64,000 nt of DNA from an uncultured Clostridia bacterium (GCA_934162205.1 CAKPIA010000009.1:1-64000), one strand, 5' to 3'; shown: positions 17,754 to 27,909, counted from the stretch's first letter. Translations and numbers: made by a program. Notes: generated from the sequence alone by a model not told the origin.

Positions 17754-20483
17754 TTATTTACATTCATACCAGTTATCCGCTTCTGAAATTTCTGCAATCA
17801 ATGGTACTTCTAGTTTAGCAGCATTTTCCATACTTTCTTTTAATATTTTTTTAACTTGTTCTTTTTCTTCTTTTACAGTTTCTATCATCATTTCATCATG
17901 AACTTGTAAAACTATTTTAGATTTTAAATTATTTTCTTTTAATTTATTATATACATTTATCATTGCTATTTTCATAATATCTGCTGCTGTTCCTTGTATA
18001 GGAGTATTCATTGCAGCTCTAGTACCAAATTGTCTAACCATATAATTGTTAGACTTTAATTCTGGAATATATCTTCTTCTATGGAATAGTGTTTCTACAT
18101 ATCCATTTTCTTTTGCTTCTTCTGTTATATTTGTCATAAAATTTTTTATTCCAGAATATTTTTCTAGATATTGTTCTATATATTCTTTAGCTTTTTTTCT
18201 TGATATTCCTAATTGCTCTCCTAATCCAAAATCGCTTATTCCATATACAATACCAAAATTAACAGCTTTTGCATCACTTCTTTGTTCTTTGGTAACTTCA
18301 TCTATTGGAATATTAAACACTTTAGAAGCTGCTTGTCTGTGTATGTCTTCATTATTATTAAATGCTTCTATCATGTGTTCATCTTTTGACATATGTGCTA
18401 AAACTCTTAATTCTATTTGAGAATAATCAGCATCTAAATATATACTTCCTTCAGCTGGTTTAAATACTTTTCTTAATCTTTTTCCAAGTTCTATTCTTGT
18501 AGGTATATTTTGTAAATTTGGCTCAGTTGAACTTATTCTTCCTGTTGCAGTTATTGTTTGATGGAAAAATGAATGTATTCTATTTGTTTTTGGATTAATA
18601 TATGGTTTTAATCCTTCAACATATGTCGAATTTAATTTCATTAATTGTCTATATTCTAATATTTTTTCTATTATAGGATGCTTTGCTTTTAATTTTTCTA
18701 AAACATCAACATCAGTTGAATAACCGTTTTTGGTTTTCTTTACTATTGGTAATTCTAATTTTTCAAATAAAATTTCTCCCAATTGTTTAGTAGAGTTTAT
18801 ATTAAACTCTTCTCCTGCTAATTCATAAATATCCTTTGTAAGTATTTCTAAGTTTTGTTTTAATTCATCACCGAATACATTTAATTCTTCTTTATCTGCA
18901 TACATACCATTCCATTGCATATTTGATAACACTTCTACTGTTGGCATATCTATATTATTAAATAAATCTATTGCGTTTATTTCTTTTAATTTTTCTGTAA
19001 ACACTTCATCTAATTTGTATATACTATAACAGTATGCTGAATTTTTATATTTATTTATATCATCCTTACCATTTTCATCACTTGTATCAAATAAAGTTAT
19101 TTGCTCTTGATTTTTTTCTTGTATTCCTTGTTTTAATAAATATTCTTCTATGTTAAATCCTATATATTCATTTGACAATATTTCTATATCATATTTGTTA
19201 TTTGTAGGATTTAATATATATGCAGCTACTTTTGCATCAAATTTTAAATTTGTTAGATTTATACCTATTTGTTTTAATAAAATATAATCTCTTGTTAATC
19301 TATGTCCATATTTTTCTATATTATTATTTTCAAATATAGTTTTAAAGTTATCTATAAATTTATTTATATTATCTTTAAAATCTATATAATATACTTTATT
19401 ACTTTCTTTATCAAATATACTAATTTGCGCTATTTTTTCTTTTATTATTAATTCTTCATTATTATCTTCTTCTGTTGCAAAATGATATATTATTTGTTTT
19501 TTATTATTTATCATTTCTATAATTTTTGCAACATCATTTACGTCTTCTATTGTAAACAGTTCTTCTTGTGTTTGACTTAATTTTTCTGTTTCTCCATCTA
19601 ATAAATTAAATTTTTCTATATATCTTTTAAAATTTAGCTTTTTAAATAATTCTAATACTTCTTCTTTATTCCATTCTTCAACTTTAAAGTCACTTAAATC
19701 ATCATCTATTGGCACTTCTAAGTTTATTGTTCCTAAAGTTTTTGAAAGAAAAGCTAAATCTTTATTAGCAACTATTTTTTCTCTTTGTTTACCTTTTAAG
19801 TCATCCTCATTTTTTTCTATTTTTTCGTATAAATTTTCTATAGAATTATATCTTTGTACTAAAGATATTGCTGTTTTTTCACCTACGCCTGGTACACCTG
19901 GTATATTGTCAGATGTATCCCCTTGTAATCCTTTAACATCTATCAATTGTTTTGGAACTAATCCATAAACTTCTTTTATTTTTTCTTCATCATATAATTC
20001 TGTTTCTGTTTTTCCCATTTTTGTTCTTGGTATTCTTATTGTTATATGATTACTTGCAAGTTGAAATGTATCTCTATCTCCTGATAATATAGTAACATCT
20101 AATCCTTGTTTTTCTCCATATTTAGATAATGTCCCTAAAATATCATCTGCTTCGTATCCTTCTTTTTGTATAACATCTATATTCATAGCTTTTAATATTT
20201 CTTTTATAACTGGCATTTGCTCTGCAAGTTCATCTGGCATTCCATGACGATTTGCTTTATAACCTTCATATAATTTGTGTCTTGCTGTAGGAGCTTTTAA
20301 GTCAAATGCAACAACTAAATATTCTGGATTAATATCTTCCATTATTTTAAATAATATTGCTAAAAAGCCATATATAGCATTTGTATATTTTCCATCACTT
20401 GTCATAAGGGTTTTGCTTCCCATTATTCCATAAAAAGCTCTATTCATTATGCTATTTCCATCTATTAAAACTAGTTTTTCCAA
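17754..20483 (-). CDS. polA: DNA polymerase I
   Basis: A 909-aa repair and Okazaki-fragment polymerase. The N-terminal third is the 5'-3' exonuclease (LIDGNSIMNRAFYG, VVAFDLKAPTARH, EADDILGTL, GDRDTFQL, GLQGDTSDNIPGVPGVG). The middle domain lacks the proofreading acidic residues: the expected DxE is replaced in IIYHFATEEDN and the KYD motif reads KYGH. Polymerase motifs A (DADYSQIELRVLAHMS), B (KAVNFGIVYGISDFG) and C (QVHDEMM) are intact. It starts with TTG at 20483, supported by AGGAGG 9 bp upstream, and overlaps the preceding gene by 32 bp. Confidence 0.96.
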   Translation of the reverse strand: MEKLVLIDGNSIMNRAFYGIMGSKTLMTSDGKYTNAIYGFLAILFKIMEDINPEYLVVAFDLKAPTARHKLYEGYKANRHGMPDELAEQMPVIKEILKAMNIDVIQKEGYEADDILGTLSKYGEKQGLDVTILSGDRDTFQLASNHITIRIPRTKMGKTETELYDEEKIKEVYGLVPKQLIDVKGLQGDTSDNIPGVPGVGEKTAISLVQRYNSIENLYEKIEKNEDDLKGKQREKIVANKDLAFLSKTLGTINLEVPIDDDLSDFKVEEWNKEEVLELFKKLNFKRYIEKFNLLDGETEKLSQTQEELFTIEDVNDVAKIIEMINNKKQIIYHFATEEDNNEELIIKEKIAQISIFDKESNKVYYIDFKDNINKFIDNFKTIFENNNIEKYGHRLTRDYILLKQIGINLTNLKFDAKVAAYILNPTNNKYDIEILSNEYIGFNIEEYLLKQGIQEKNQEQITLFDTSDENGKDDINKYKNSAYCYSIYKLDEVFTEKLKEINAIDLFNNIDMPTVEVLSNMQWNGMYADKEELNVFGDELKQNLEILTKDIYELAGEEFNINSTKQLGEILFEKLELPIVKKTKNGYSTDVDVLEKLKAKHPIIEKILEYRQLMKLNSTYVEGLKPYINPKTNRIHSFFHQTITATGRISSTEPNLQNIPTRIELGKRLRKVFKPAEGSIYLDADYSQIELRVLAHMSKDEHMIEAFNNNEDIHRQAASKVFNIPIDEVTKEQRSDAKAVNFGIVYGISDFGLGEQLGISRKKAKEYIEQYLEKYSGIKNFMTNITEEAKENGYVETLFHRRRYIPELKSNNYMVRQFGTRAAMNTPIQGTAADIMKIAMINVYNKLKENNLKSKIVLQVHDEMMIETVKEEKEQVKKILKESMENAAKLEVPLIAEISEADNWYECK

Positions 20484-21933
20484 TTCTATTTTCCTCCTGT
20501 TTTATTCTTCTTATTATTTTATTTTTATTATTATATAAAGTAAACAATATCATACATGTTGTTAAAATCAAATAAAAATATACTCCATATCTCCACTGTT
20601 CTCCGTTTATTAAAAATACTGAATTTGCATACATACTTATTAATCCCGTTTGTACTATTAATTTTATATTACTTGCTTTTTGCCAAATCATTAATGGAAA
20701 TAACCACATTATATACCACGGTTGAAAACTTGTTATTAGTACAAATAAGAAGATCATAATAAAGTATAAATTATGTGTCATTTCTTTTTTTATTTTTATG
20801 TTAGGATTAAATAAAAGGCATAAATTTTTGATAGAAAATATATAAGCAAAACCAACTAATAAATATTGAGTTATTTTATAATTTACATTTTTAAATGTTT
20901 GACTTAATACTAAATATAAGCTTTTAGTAACTTTACTTTGTTGTTCCCATAAACCTGCAAATACATTTATATCTCTAATATATATAAAATATGGAACTAC
21001 AAAGATTATTGAAAATATAATACCATATTCTATGCACTTTATAAATCTAAATATAGGTTTTTCTTTTCTATAATAATAAATTATAAAAAATGGCAATAAT
21101 AAAACTGTAAAGTATTTTATTCCTGTTGCTATTGCTAAAAATAATATACTAAAAAGTAATTTTTTCTTTTTTATTAAACAGTATAATGCTATTAATAAAA
21201 GCAGTACAACAAAAATATCATTGTGAACATTTACAATTCCTTCCAATATTATAAAAGGGTTTAATCCATATAATAAAACAAATATATTCTTTTTTGATAA
21301 TTTATATATAAAATAACAATTTAGCATATGAATTGTTAAATTTACCATTTTGAATACAAACAATCCAAAATCTATATTACCCAATGATAATTTTGCAACT
21401 ACCGCACAAATTATTGTCCATATTGGTCCATAAACAACCGTTGTTTTCGCCCAATAGCTATTATATCCTTGTAACATTACTGTATCTGAATTAATATTAA
21501 TATCATTATCATCTACATATTGTTTCATAGAAATATAGTATGGATTTTGACCATATTCGCTATTTAGTCTACCTATACCTAAATAATAAAATACATCTGA
21601 ACTAAACATTGGTACTGTAAATACAAATATTAGCGAAACTATTAATATAAATTTCATAACTGATTTTGTATCTTTAAATAATTGTTTTCGTTTTTTTATT
21701 ATTAAAAAATATATTGTAATTAACAGACTTATTATTATTAAATAAATTATGGTTTGTTTTACAGTATCTATATTGTTTAGTAAAAACTTAAATTCTTTAT
21801 TAAATCCAAAAATTGTTTTATTTTTTAATATATATACTATTGACGGAGTTATAAATGCAAACGATAAAACTATATACATAATTTTAATTAAGTTTATATT
21901 TTTGTCTTTTTCAGTTATTTTTGTCTTCTCCAC
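20452..21933 (-). CDS. Polytopic membrane glycosyltransferase-like protein (GT87/DUF2029 type)
   Basis: A 493-aa integral membrane protein with roughly ten to twelve hydrophobic segments. A first helix lies near residue 17-35 and a large extracytoplasmic loop near 118-160 (YYLGIGRLNSEYGQNPYY...KTTVVYGPIW). This pattern resembles polyprenol-phosphate-sugar-dependent mannosyltransferases of the GT87/DUF2029 group, acting on cell-surface glycans. The assignment rests on overall pattern rather than a firm motif. The start is GTG with AGGAGA at 6 bp. The C-terminal codons overlap the polA start by 32 bp, so it is upstream in the polA operon. Confidence 0.75.
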   Translation of the reverse strand: MEKTKITEKDKNINLIKIMYIVLSFAFITPSIVYILKNKTIFGFNKEFKFLLNNIDTVKQTIIYLIIISLLITIYFLIIKKRKQLFKDTKSVMKFILIVSLIFVFTVPMFSSDVFYYLGIGRLNSEYGQNPYYISMKQYVDDNDININSDTVMLQGYNSYWAKTTVVYGPIWTIICAVVAKLSLGNIDFGLFVFKMVNLTIHMLNCYFIYKLSKKNIFVLLYGLNPFIILEGIVNVHNDIFVVLLLLIALYCLIKKKKLLFSILFLAIATGIKYFTVLLLPFFIIYYYRKEKPIFRFIKCIEYGIIFSIIFVVPYFIYIRDINVFAGLWEQQSKVTKSLYLVLSQTFKNVNYKITQYLLVGFAYIFSIKNLCLLFNPNIKIKKEMTHNLYFIMIFLFVLITSFQPWYIMWLFPLMIWQKASNIKLIVQTGLISMYANSVFLINGEQWRYGVYFYLILTTCMILFTLYNNKNKIIRRIKQEENRIGKTSFNRWK

Positions 21934-22052
21934 TTGTTTCTCCTATGTTTTTTTCACACTATATCACAGTTTGTACTTTTTTTCTATATATAATCATTAA
22001 TTTTTGTATATAATATTAATTTTTATTTTAAATTTCAGTGTTACATTCTTAG

Positions 22053-22083
22053 GTTGTCAAAGAACTACGTCCCCATTGACAAG
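22053..22083 (-). repeat. 31-bp hairpin repeat, copy 3
   Basis: GTTGTCAA ... ACTACGTCCCCA ... TTGACAAG. It has two differences from the consensus (A to G in the loop, and the last arm base). It lies 88 bp beyond the stop of the FAD oxidoreductase gene, downstream of that gene's terminator. Confidence 0.88.
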
Positions 22084-22117
22084 TAATTTTACTTTTTATT
22101 ATTATATTTTAAATCTC

Positions 22118-22156
22118 AAAAAGAGAAAGATTTTATATAAAACCTTTCTCTTTTTT
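22118..22156 (-). terminator. Terminator of the FAD oxidoreductase gene
   Basis: A 12-bp stem AAAAAGAGAAAG / CTTTCTCTTTTT lies 16 bp past the stop, and its distal arm provides the T-run. Confidence 0.8.
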
Positions 22157-22171
22157 AATTACTGTGAACTA

Positions 22172-23590
22172 TTATTTTTCACTTAATACTCTAGCTAACT
22201 GTACTCCTGAAACTGAGGCCATCATCAACCCACGTGTTAATCCACAACCATCTCCAATTGCATATAATCCATTAATACTTGTTTCAAAATCTTTTGTCAA
22301 TTCTACCTTGTTACTATAGAATTTGATTTCAGGTCCGTATAACAAGTTGTCTGGATTTGCAAATCCTGGTGCTACATTATTCATAAGCTCAATGAATTCC
22401 CAGATATCTTTATATATTCTGTATGGAATAGCAAGTCCAATATCTCCGGCTTTCGCTGCTTTCAAGGTTGGAACTACTGAATTGTTTTCTAATTCTTCCT
22501 GCCATGTTCTTTTTCCTGATTTAAAATCAATCAGCCTCTGAACAATAATGTTGCCACCTGTTAAGGCATTAACATTTTTTGCAATATTTATTGCATAATC
22601 CATTGGGTTTATGTCCTCAAGATTGAGGGTTACCAATAATGCTAAATTAGTATTTTCACTCTTAGTATCTTTGCAAGAATGTCCATTTACTAATGTGATA
22701 CCATCATTGTAAACTTCTGTTGTCACAAATCCGCCTGGATTCTGGCAAAATGTTCTAACCTTGTCATTGAAAGGATTTGGTTTTCCAATTAATTTTCCTT
22801 CGTAGAGGTATTTGTTAATATCTTCCATAACCTCATTTGGCAATTCATAACGAATTCCAATATCAATTGGCCCTGGATTGGTTCTAATATTATGCTTATT
22901 GCACATTCCAAGCATCCAGTTTGCACCAACTCTTCCAACTGCTAAAACAACAATTGAGCAAAAAATACTTTTTTCTATTCCTTTGTAACTAAAAATTACT
23001 CCTTTGATCTTATTATCTTTAACAATAAGATCTGTGACCGTAGTTTCAAAAAGAATTGTGACACCTGCATCTTCCAAATATTTCTCAATCTTCAAATAAA
23101 GTTCATGAGATTTATCTGTTCCAAGATGTCTAATTGGAATATTTATTAATTCCAACCCTGTATTTTCTGCCTTTTTACGAATTTTAGCAATTTCCAATCT
23201 GTTTCCAACGCCTTCAAGTTCTTCTGTTGCACCAAAGTTAAGATAAATATCATCAGTGTAATCGATGAGTTTTTTTGTATCATCAACACCAATGTATTTA
23301 TGTACATTTCCCCCTACATAAATATCATCATCTTCCGGATTATACAAAGACAACTTTCCATCGGAAAATGCTCCTGCTCCTGAAAATCCACATGTGATAT
23401 TACAACAAGGTTTACATTTGGTACATTTTCCTACTTCTGATTCTGGACAATTACGGTTTTCTACCCGTTTTCCCTGTTCAATAAGTAAGATTTTTTTGTT
23501 TGGATTTTTCTGCAACATTTCATATGCAAAAAATACACCTGCTGGACCTCCACCTACTACTACTACATCATAATTACCATTCTGCTCCAT
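22172..23590 (-). CDS. FAD-dependent dehydrogenase of the COG2509 type
   Basis: A 472-aa flavoprotein. The dinucleotide-binding GGGPAG is at 13-18 and the C-terminal FAD-contacting GLYAIGDGCGLTRGLMMASVSG near 445-466. A Cys cluster (C48, C56, C59, C62, C63, C67; CTKCKPCC) just after the Rossmann segment could bind an Fe-S cluster or metal. It resembles the uncharacterised FAD-dependent dehydrogenases of COG2509; substrate unknown. Codon use is visibly richer in G and C than in flanking genes and it contains an in-frame CGG (codon 42), rare here, which suggests transfer. It has its own promoter, candidate operator and terminator. AGGAGG precedes the ATG. Confidence 0.85.
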   Translation of the reverse strand: MEQNGNYDVVVVGGGPAGVFFAYEMLQKNPNKKILLIEQGKRVENRNCPESEVGKCTKCKPCCNITCGFSGAGAFSDGKLSLYNPEDDDIYVGGNVHKYIGVDDTKKLIDYTDDIYLNFGATEELEGVGNRLEIAKIRKKAENTGLELINIPIRHLGTDKSHELYLKIEKYLEDAGVTILFETTVTDLIVKDNKIKGVIFSYKGIEKSIFCSIVVLAVGRVGANWMLGMCNKHNIRTNPGPIDIGIRYELPNEVMEDINKYLYEGKLIGKPNPFNDKVRTFCQNPGGFVTTEVYNDGITLVNGHSCKDTKSENTNLALLVTLNLEDINPMDYAINIAKNVNALTGGNIIVQRLIDFKSGKRTWQEELENNSVVPTLKAAKAGDIGLAIPYRIYKDIWEFIELMNNVAPGFANPDNLLYGPEIKFYSNKVELTKDFETSINGLYAIGDGCGLTRGLMMASVSGVQLARVLSEK

Positions 23591-23640
23591 ATTTTTTCCT
23601 CCTTGCTCATTATGACTTTATAGTTGTTAACTAGCTACCT

Positions 23641-23666
23641 ATTAACATATAAATAAATATGTTAAT
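23641..23666 (-). promoter_or_regulatory. Palindromic candidate operator in the FAD gene leader
   Basis: A perfect 10-bp inverted repeat ATTAACATAT / ATATGTTAAT with a 6-bp spacer lies between the -10 box and the FAD gene. It has no following T-run, so it looks like a repressor site rather than a metK terminator. Confidence 0.5.
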
Positions 23667-23689
23667 AATTAAAATATAAGACATTGTCT

Positions 23690-23718
23690 ACTATATACTA
23701 TTTTAAGCATTTTGTCAA
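23690..23718 (-). promoter_or_regulatory. Promoter of the FAD oxidoreductase gene
   Basis: On the minus strand, consensus TTGACA (23713-23718) and TATAGT (23690-23695) are 17 bp apart. A second TTGACA lies just upstream. Confidence 0.75.
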
Positions 23719-23731
23719 TATTATGTCAATT

Positions 23732-24877
23732 CTATTCGAATTCAATTATTTTTTCCCATGATAAATTTTCTTTTCCAAAATGTCCATAATTTGTTGTTAA
23801 TTTATATATTGGTTTTTGTAAATCCAAATAGTTGATTATTCCTCTTGGAGTTAAATCAAATTTTTCTTCTATTTTTTTAGAAATTTCTTCCTCTGGAATT
23901 TTTGCTGTTCCAAATGTCTCTACATATATAGAAACTGGTTTTGCAACTCCTATAGCATATGAAAGTTGAATTTCACATTTATCTGCCATTCCATTTGCAA
24001 CAACATTTTTAGCTATATGTCTTGCCATATATGAAGCAGATCTATCAACTTTTGTTGCATCTTTACCAGAAAATGCTCCTCCACCATGTCTAGAATAACC
24101 ACCATATGTATCAACAATTATTTTTCTTCCAGTTAATCCACTATCACCTAAAGGTCCACCTATTACAAATCTTCCTGTTGGATTTATAAAGTATTTTGTA
24201 TTTTCATCTAATAATTCGTTAGAAACTACTTCATTAATAACTTTTTCTTTTATATCTTTTTTTAATACATCTAAATCAACATCTGAATTATGTTGGGTAG
24301 ATACTACTATTGTATCAACTCTTACAGGTTTATTTCCTTCATATTCAACTGTTACTTGAACTTTTCCGTCTGGCCTTAAATAATTAATAATATTATTTTT
24401 TCTTACTTCTGTTAATCTTTTAGATAATTTATGTGCTAAATAGATTGGCATAGGCATATATGTATCTGTTTCGTTACAAGCAAAACCGAACATTATTCCC
24501 TGGTCCCCTGCACCTTCTGAAATTACTTCTGTACCTGTTTTTGTTTCTAATGATTTATCAACGCCTAATGCTATATCAGGTGATTGTTTAGAAATATTAA
24601 GATGTATTTTGCAAGTTCTATAATCAATATCTGTATTTTCATTATCATAACCAACTTCTTTAATTGTATTTCTTACTATTTCTTCTATATCAATATTTGC
24701 AGTTGATGTAATTTCTCCTGTTACTAAAATTTCTCCTTTTCCTGCAACTGTTTCACACGCTACTCTTGCATTTTTATCCTTTTCTAAATAACTATCTAAT
24801 ACACTATCTGATATATAATCACATAGTTTATCTGGATGTCCTTCTGTTACACTTTCTGATGTAAATAATTTTCTCAT
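23732..24877 (-). CDS. metK: S-adenosylmethionine synthetase
   Basis: A 381-aa methionine adenosyltransferase making SAM from ATP and methionine. Family signatures are TSESVTEGHPDKLCD at the N-terminus, GAGDQGIMFGFAC (ATP/Met loop), GGPLGDSGLTGRKIIVDTYGG and GGGAFSGKDATKVDRSASY. Length is normal. AAAGGA precedes the ATG. I see no SAM-type riboswitch: only 29 bp separate it from the upstream small gene, with which it probably forms an operon from the site-2 protease gene onward. Confidence 0.97.
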   Translation of the reverse strand: MRKLFTSESVTEGHPDKLCDYISDSVLDSYLEKDKNARVACETVAGKGEILVTGEITSTANIDIEEIVRNTIKEVGYDNENTDIDYRTCKIHLNISKQSPDIALGVDKSLETKTGTEVISEGAGDQGIMFGFACNETDTYMPMPIYLAHKLSKRLTEVRKNNIINYLRPDGKVQVTVEYEGNKPVRVDTIVVSTQHNSDVDLDVLKKDIKEKVINEVVSNELLDENTKYFINPTGRFVIGGPLGDSGLTGRKIIVDTYGGYSRHGGGAFSGKDATKVDRSASYMARHIAKNVVANGMADKCEIQLSYAIGVAKPVSIYVETFGTAKIPEEEISKKIEEKFDLTPRGIINYLDLQKPIYKLTTNYGHFGKENLSWEKIIEFE

Positions 24878-24906
24878 TTTTATTTTCCTTTCTATGCTAT
24901 ATTTAT

Positions 24907-25098
24907 TTATATATTAAAATACAATACTAATGCACCTATTATAGATATAATAAATCCTAGTATTTTTAATCCGCTTGTTGCTTCATTTTGATCTCCAAAA
25001 CCAAAATTTTTCTTTGTTATTATACGAGCATCATATATTAATGTTACTCCTGCTAAAATTACTAATAAAGCTATAATTTTTATTATTATTTTTACCAT
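24907..25098 (-). CDS. Small two-helix membrane protein of unknown function
   Basis: A 63-aa protein with two hydrophobic helices (about residues 3-22 and 43-61) joined by a polar loop that includes KKNFGFGDQNEATSGLK. No family is recognised. It sits between recG and metK with short gaps (17 and 29 bp) on the same strand, so it is cotranscribed with them. Coding is supported by the clear two-helix pattern and tight spacing rather than by homology. Confidence 0.7.
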   Translation of the reverse strand: MVKIIIKIIALLVILAGVTLIYDARIITKKNFGFGDQNEATSGLKILGFIISIIGALVLYFNI

Positions 25099-25115
25099 AT
25101 TATCAACATCCTTTT

Positions 25116-27167
25116 TTATATTTCTATTCTTGATGTAAACTTTTCTTCTATTTGCTTTTTAAATAATTTGTTTTTTTCTAATTCTAATTTAGGATCTTCG
25201 TTTATTATTTGTAAAGCTTCTGCTTGTGCTATTTTTAGTGTTTTCATATCTTCAAATAAATTTGCTATTTTAAATTCTGGTAAACCATGTTGTTCTGTTC
25301 CAAAGAAATCTCCTGAGCCTCTTAATTCTAAGTCTTTCTCAGAAATTACAAATCCATCGTTTGTTTCACACATTACTTTCATTCTTTCTTTTGTGTTTTG
25401 TCCTTTTGTTTCGTACTTCAACACACAATATGATTTGTACTCTCCTCTTCCAACTCTACCTCTTAATTGATGAAGTTGAGCTAGTCCAAATCTTTCTGCA
25501 TTTTCTATAACCATTAAGTTTGCATTAGGCACATCTACACCAACTTCTATTACAGTTGTTGAAATTAATATATCAATTTCTCCATTTTTAAATTTATTCA
25601 TTATTTCATCTTTTTCTTTTGCCTTCATTTTTCCATGTAAGTATTCAACTCTATATTCTTTAAAAACATCTTCTTTATATTTTTCAGCTAATTTTGTAAC
25701 AGAATTCAAATTAAGTTCTTCACTTTCTTCTACTAATGGACACACAATATATGCTTGTCTACCTTCATCTATTTGTTTCTTTATAAAATTAAAAACCCTT
25801 TGTTCCATTGCATCTGTTTTTGGTATAGCAAATGTATCTATTGGTTTTCTATTTGGTGGAAGCTCATCTATTATAGATATATCCAAATCACCATATAATA
25901 TTAATGCCAATGTTCTTGGAATTGGCGTTGCTGTCATAACTAATACATCTGGATTTTTTCCTTTCTGAGCTATTGTTGTTCTTTGCTTTACTCCAAATCT
26001 ATGTTGTTCATCTGTAACAACTAATCCTAAATTTTTAAATTCTACATTTTCTTCTAAAATTGCATGTGTTCCAATTAATATATCAATTTTACCATTTTTT
26101 AAATTTTGTAGAATTTCTTCTTTTTTCTTTTTAGTAATACTTGATACTAATAATTCACAATTAATATCAAATTTTTCTAATATATTTTTAAAATTTTGCA
26201 AATGCTGTGTTGCTAATATTGCTGTTGGTGCCATAATTGCTGCCTGATAACCACATTTTACTGCTTTATATGCAGAAATCATTGCAACTACTGTTTTTCC
26301 TGATCCAACATCACCTTGCAACAATCTATTCATAGACTTTGAAGATTCCATATCTTTATCTATATCTTCCAAAACTCTTAATTGTGCATGTGTTAAATTA
26401 AATAGAAGAGAATTTATAACATCTGACATTTTTGCATCTTTGCTAAATTGGATTCCATTATTATTAGCTATATAATTATTTTTTAAAGTTAATAAAGCTA
26501 ATTGCATAGCTAATAACTCTTCAAAAACTAATCTATTTCTTGCATTTTGAAAATCTAAAAAATCTTTTGGAAAATGTATATAATCTATTGCTTTATTTAT
26601 TTCTATTAAACTGTATTTTTTTAATATATATTCTGGTAAAGTCTCAAACAAACTATCATTTACTTCGGCTAAACCATTTTCTATAATCTTTCTTATTACA
26701 TTTTGTGATAAATTATATGTAAGTGGATATATAGGGATTATTTTTCCTGTATTGTTATTTTTTCCTTCAATATCATACACAGGCGAAGTCATTTCATATC
26801 TTCCATTTTTTATGTGTATTTTTCCAAAAAAACTATATTTATTTCCAAGATGAAAATTTCTTTTCAAATAATCTTGATTAAACCATGTTATTAAGCAGCT
26901 TCCAGTCTCATCTTTTATTGTCAATCTCTGCATTGTTTTTCCTCTAATTCTTGTACTTACTAAATTAGTTGCAGAAATCCCTTCTATTAAAACTTCTTCT
27001 CCATCAAGACATTCACATATATTTTTTGGTTTACTTCTATCTTCATATGTTCTTGGATAATATGTTATTAAATCTTTTAATGTATTTATATTTAATTTAT
27101 TTAAAAGTTTTACTCTATTAGGTCCTACTCCTTTTATATATTTAACATCTTTATTTAAATCTACCAT
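25116..27167 (-). CDS. recG: ATP-dependent DNA helicase RecG
   Basis: A 683-aa superfamily 2 helicase that remodels stalled forks and Holliday junctions. The N-terminal wedge/OB region contains YYPRTYEDRS and GKTMQRLTIKDETG. Helicase motifs are LLQGDVGSGKTVVAM (Walker A), VVTDEQHRFGVKQR (DEQH box), VMTATPIPRTLAL, TTVIEVGVDVPNANLMVIENAERFG and QLRGRVGRG. ATG at 27165-27167 with GGTGAG upstream is preferred to a TTG four codons earlier. It follows the phosphoesterase gene with a 16-bp gap. Confidence 0.96.
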   Translation of the reverse strand: MVDLNKDVKYIKGVGPNRVKLLNKLNINTLKDLITYYPRTYEDRSKPKNICECLDGEEVLIEGISATNLVSTRIRGKTMQRLTIKDETGSCLITWFNQDYLKRNFHLGNKYSFFGKIHIKNGRYEMTSPVYDIEGKNNNTGKIIPIYPLTYNLSQNVIRKIIENGLAEVNDSLFETLPEYILKKYSLIEINKAIDYIHFPKDFLDFQNARNRLVFEELLAMQLALLTLKNNYIANNNGIQFSKDAKMSDVINSLLFNLTHAQLRVLEDIDKDMESSKSMNRLLQGDVGSGKTVVAMISAYKAVKCGYQAAIMAPTAILATQHLQNFKNILEKFDINCELLVSSITKKKKEEILQNLKNGKIDILIGTHAILEENVEFKNLGLVVTDEQHRFGVKQRTTIAQKGKNPDVLVMTATPIPRTLALILYGDLDISIIDELPPNRKPIDTFAIPKTDAMEQRVFNFIKKQIDEGRQAYIVCPLVEESEELNLNSVTKLAEKYKEDVFKEYRVEYLHGKMKAKEKDEIMNKFKNGEIDILISTTVIEVGVDVPNANLMVIENAERFGLAQLHQLRGRVGRGEYKSYCVLKYETKGQNTKERMKVMCETNDGFVISEKDLELRGSGDFFGTEQHGLPEFKIANLFEDMKTLKIAQAEALQIINEDPKLELEKNKLFKKQIEEKFTSRIEI

Positions 27168-27183
27168 TAATCTCACCAATATT

Positions 27184-27891
27184 TTAAATTACTTTATATA
27201 CTTTAAAATCTAGTCCATCTATACTAACTAATTTAAACTCAATTCCTTCTATTGTTCCTTCTACAGCATCTTTTATTGAACTTGCATGTAAATGTCCATA
27301 TAAACATTTTTTTACATTGTATTTTTTCATTAAATTTACAAATTTTAATTCTTCATTATTATTTAATTTTTTGCTTATTATAGGTGGGTAGTGCATACAA
27401 ACTATTATTTCTTTATCTTTACCGAATTTATTAATTCCATCTTCTAATGATAATTCTAACCTATTTAGTTCACGATTTATAAACTTTTCATCCTGAACTT
27501 CATCTGTAAGGCTCCATCCTCTAGCACCTGCTATTATATAGTCATTATATTCATAACTATTGTTATATAAAAAGTCAATATTTTCAAATCCTTGTTCTTT
27601 TATAAATTTTCTCATACTTGTAACAGTACTCCACCAATAGTCATGATTTCCTTTTAATAATATCTTTTTTCCTGGTAGATTATTTATAAATTCAAAATCT
27701 TTATATGTATTTTCTAAGTATGTTTCCCACGAAAAATCTCCTGGTAATAATACTAAATCATTATCAGTTATTTTTTCCATCCAATCTTTTTTTATTTTTT
27801 CTTCGTAACCAATCCAATTGTCTCCAAATACATACATTGGTTTATTTATATTAAAAGACAAATGTAGGTCTGCTACTGCAAATATTGACAT
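27184..27891 (-). CDS. Calcineurin-like metallophosphoesterase
   Basis: A 235-aa cytoplasmic metallophosphoesterase. The dimetal motifs are visible in order: ADLHL (DxH, residues 7-11), LLPGDFSW (GD), LLKGNHDYWW (GNHD), CMHYPP and YGHLH (GHxH) near the C-terminus. It resembles the YkuE-like and uncharacterised clostridial phosphohydrolases; the substrate cannot be told. GAAGGAG precedes the ATG. It lies between tsaD and recG in one tightly packed run. Confidence 0.9.
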   Translation of the reverse strand: MSIFAVADLHLSFNINKPMYVFGDNWIGYEEKIKKDWMEKITDNDLVLLPGDFSWETYLENTYKDFEFINNLPGKKILLKGNHDYWWSTVTSMRKFIKEQGFENIDFLYNNSYEYNDYIIAGARGWSLTDEVQDEKFINRELNRLELSLEDGINKFGKDKEIIVCMHYPPIISKKLNNNEELKFVNLMKKYNVKKCLYGHLHASSIKDAVEGTIEGIEFKLVSIDGLDFKVYKVI

Positions 27892-27909
27892 TATTACTCC
27901 TTCTAATTT

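Noticed and set aside
23641..23666. Terminator of metK
   Set aside because: The hairpin lies beyond metK on the minus strand but has no T-run, and sits between the promoter and start of the FAD gene, so an operator is more likely.
24878..24906. SAM riboswitch before metK
   Set aside because: Only 29 bp separate metK from the upstream gene and no S-box-like structure is present.
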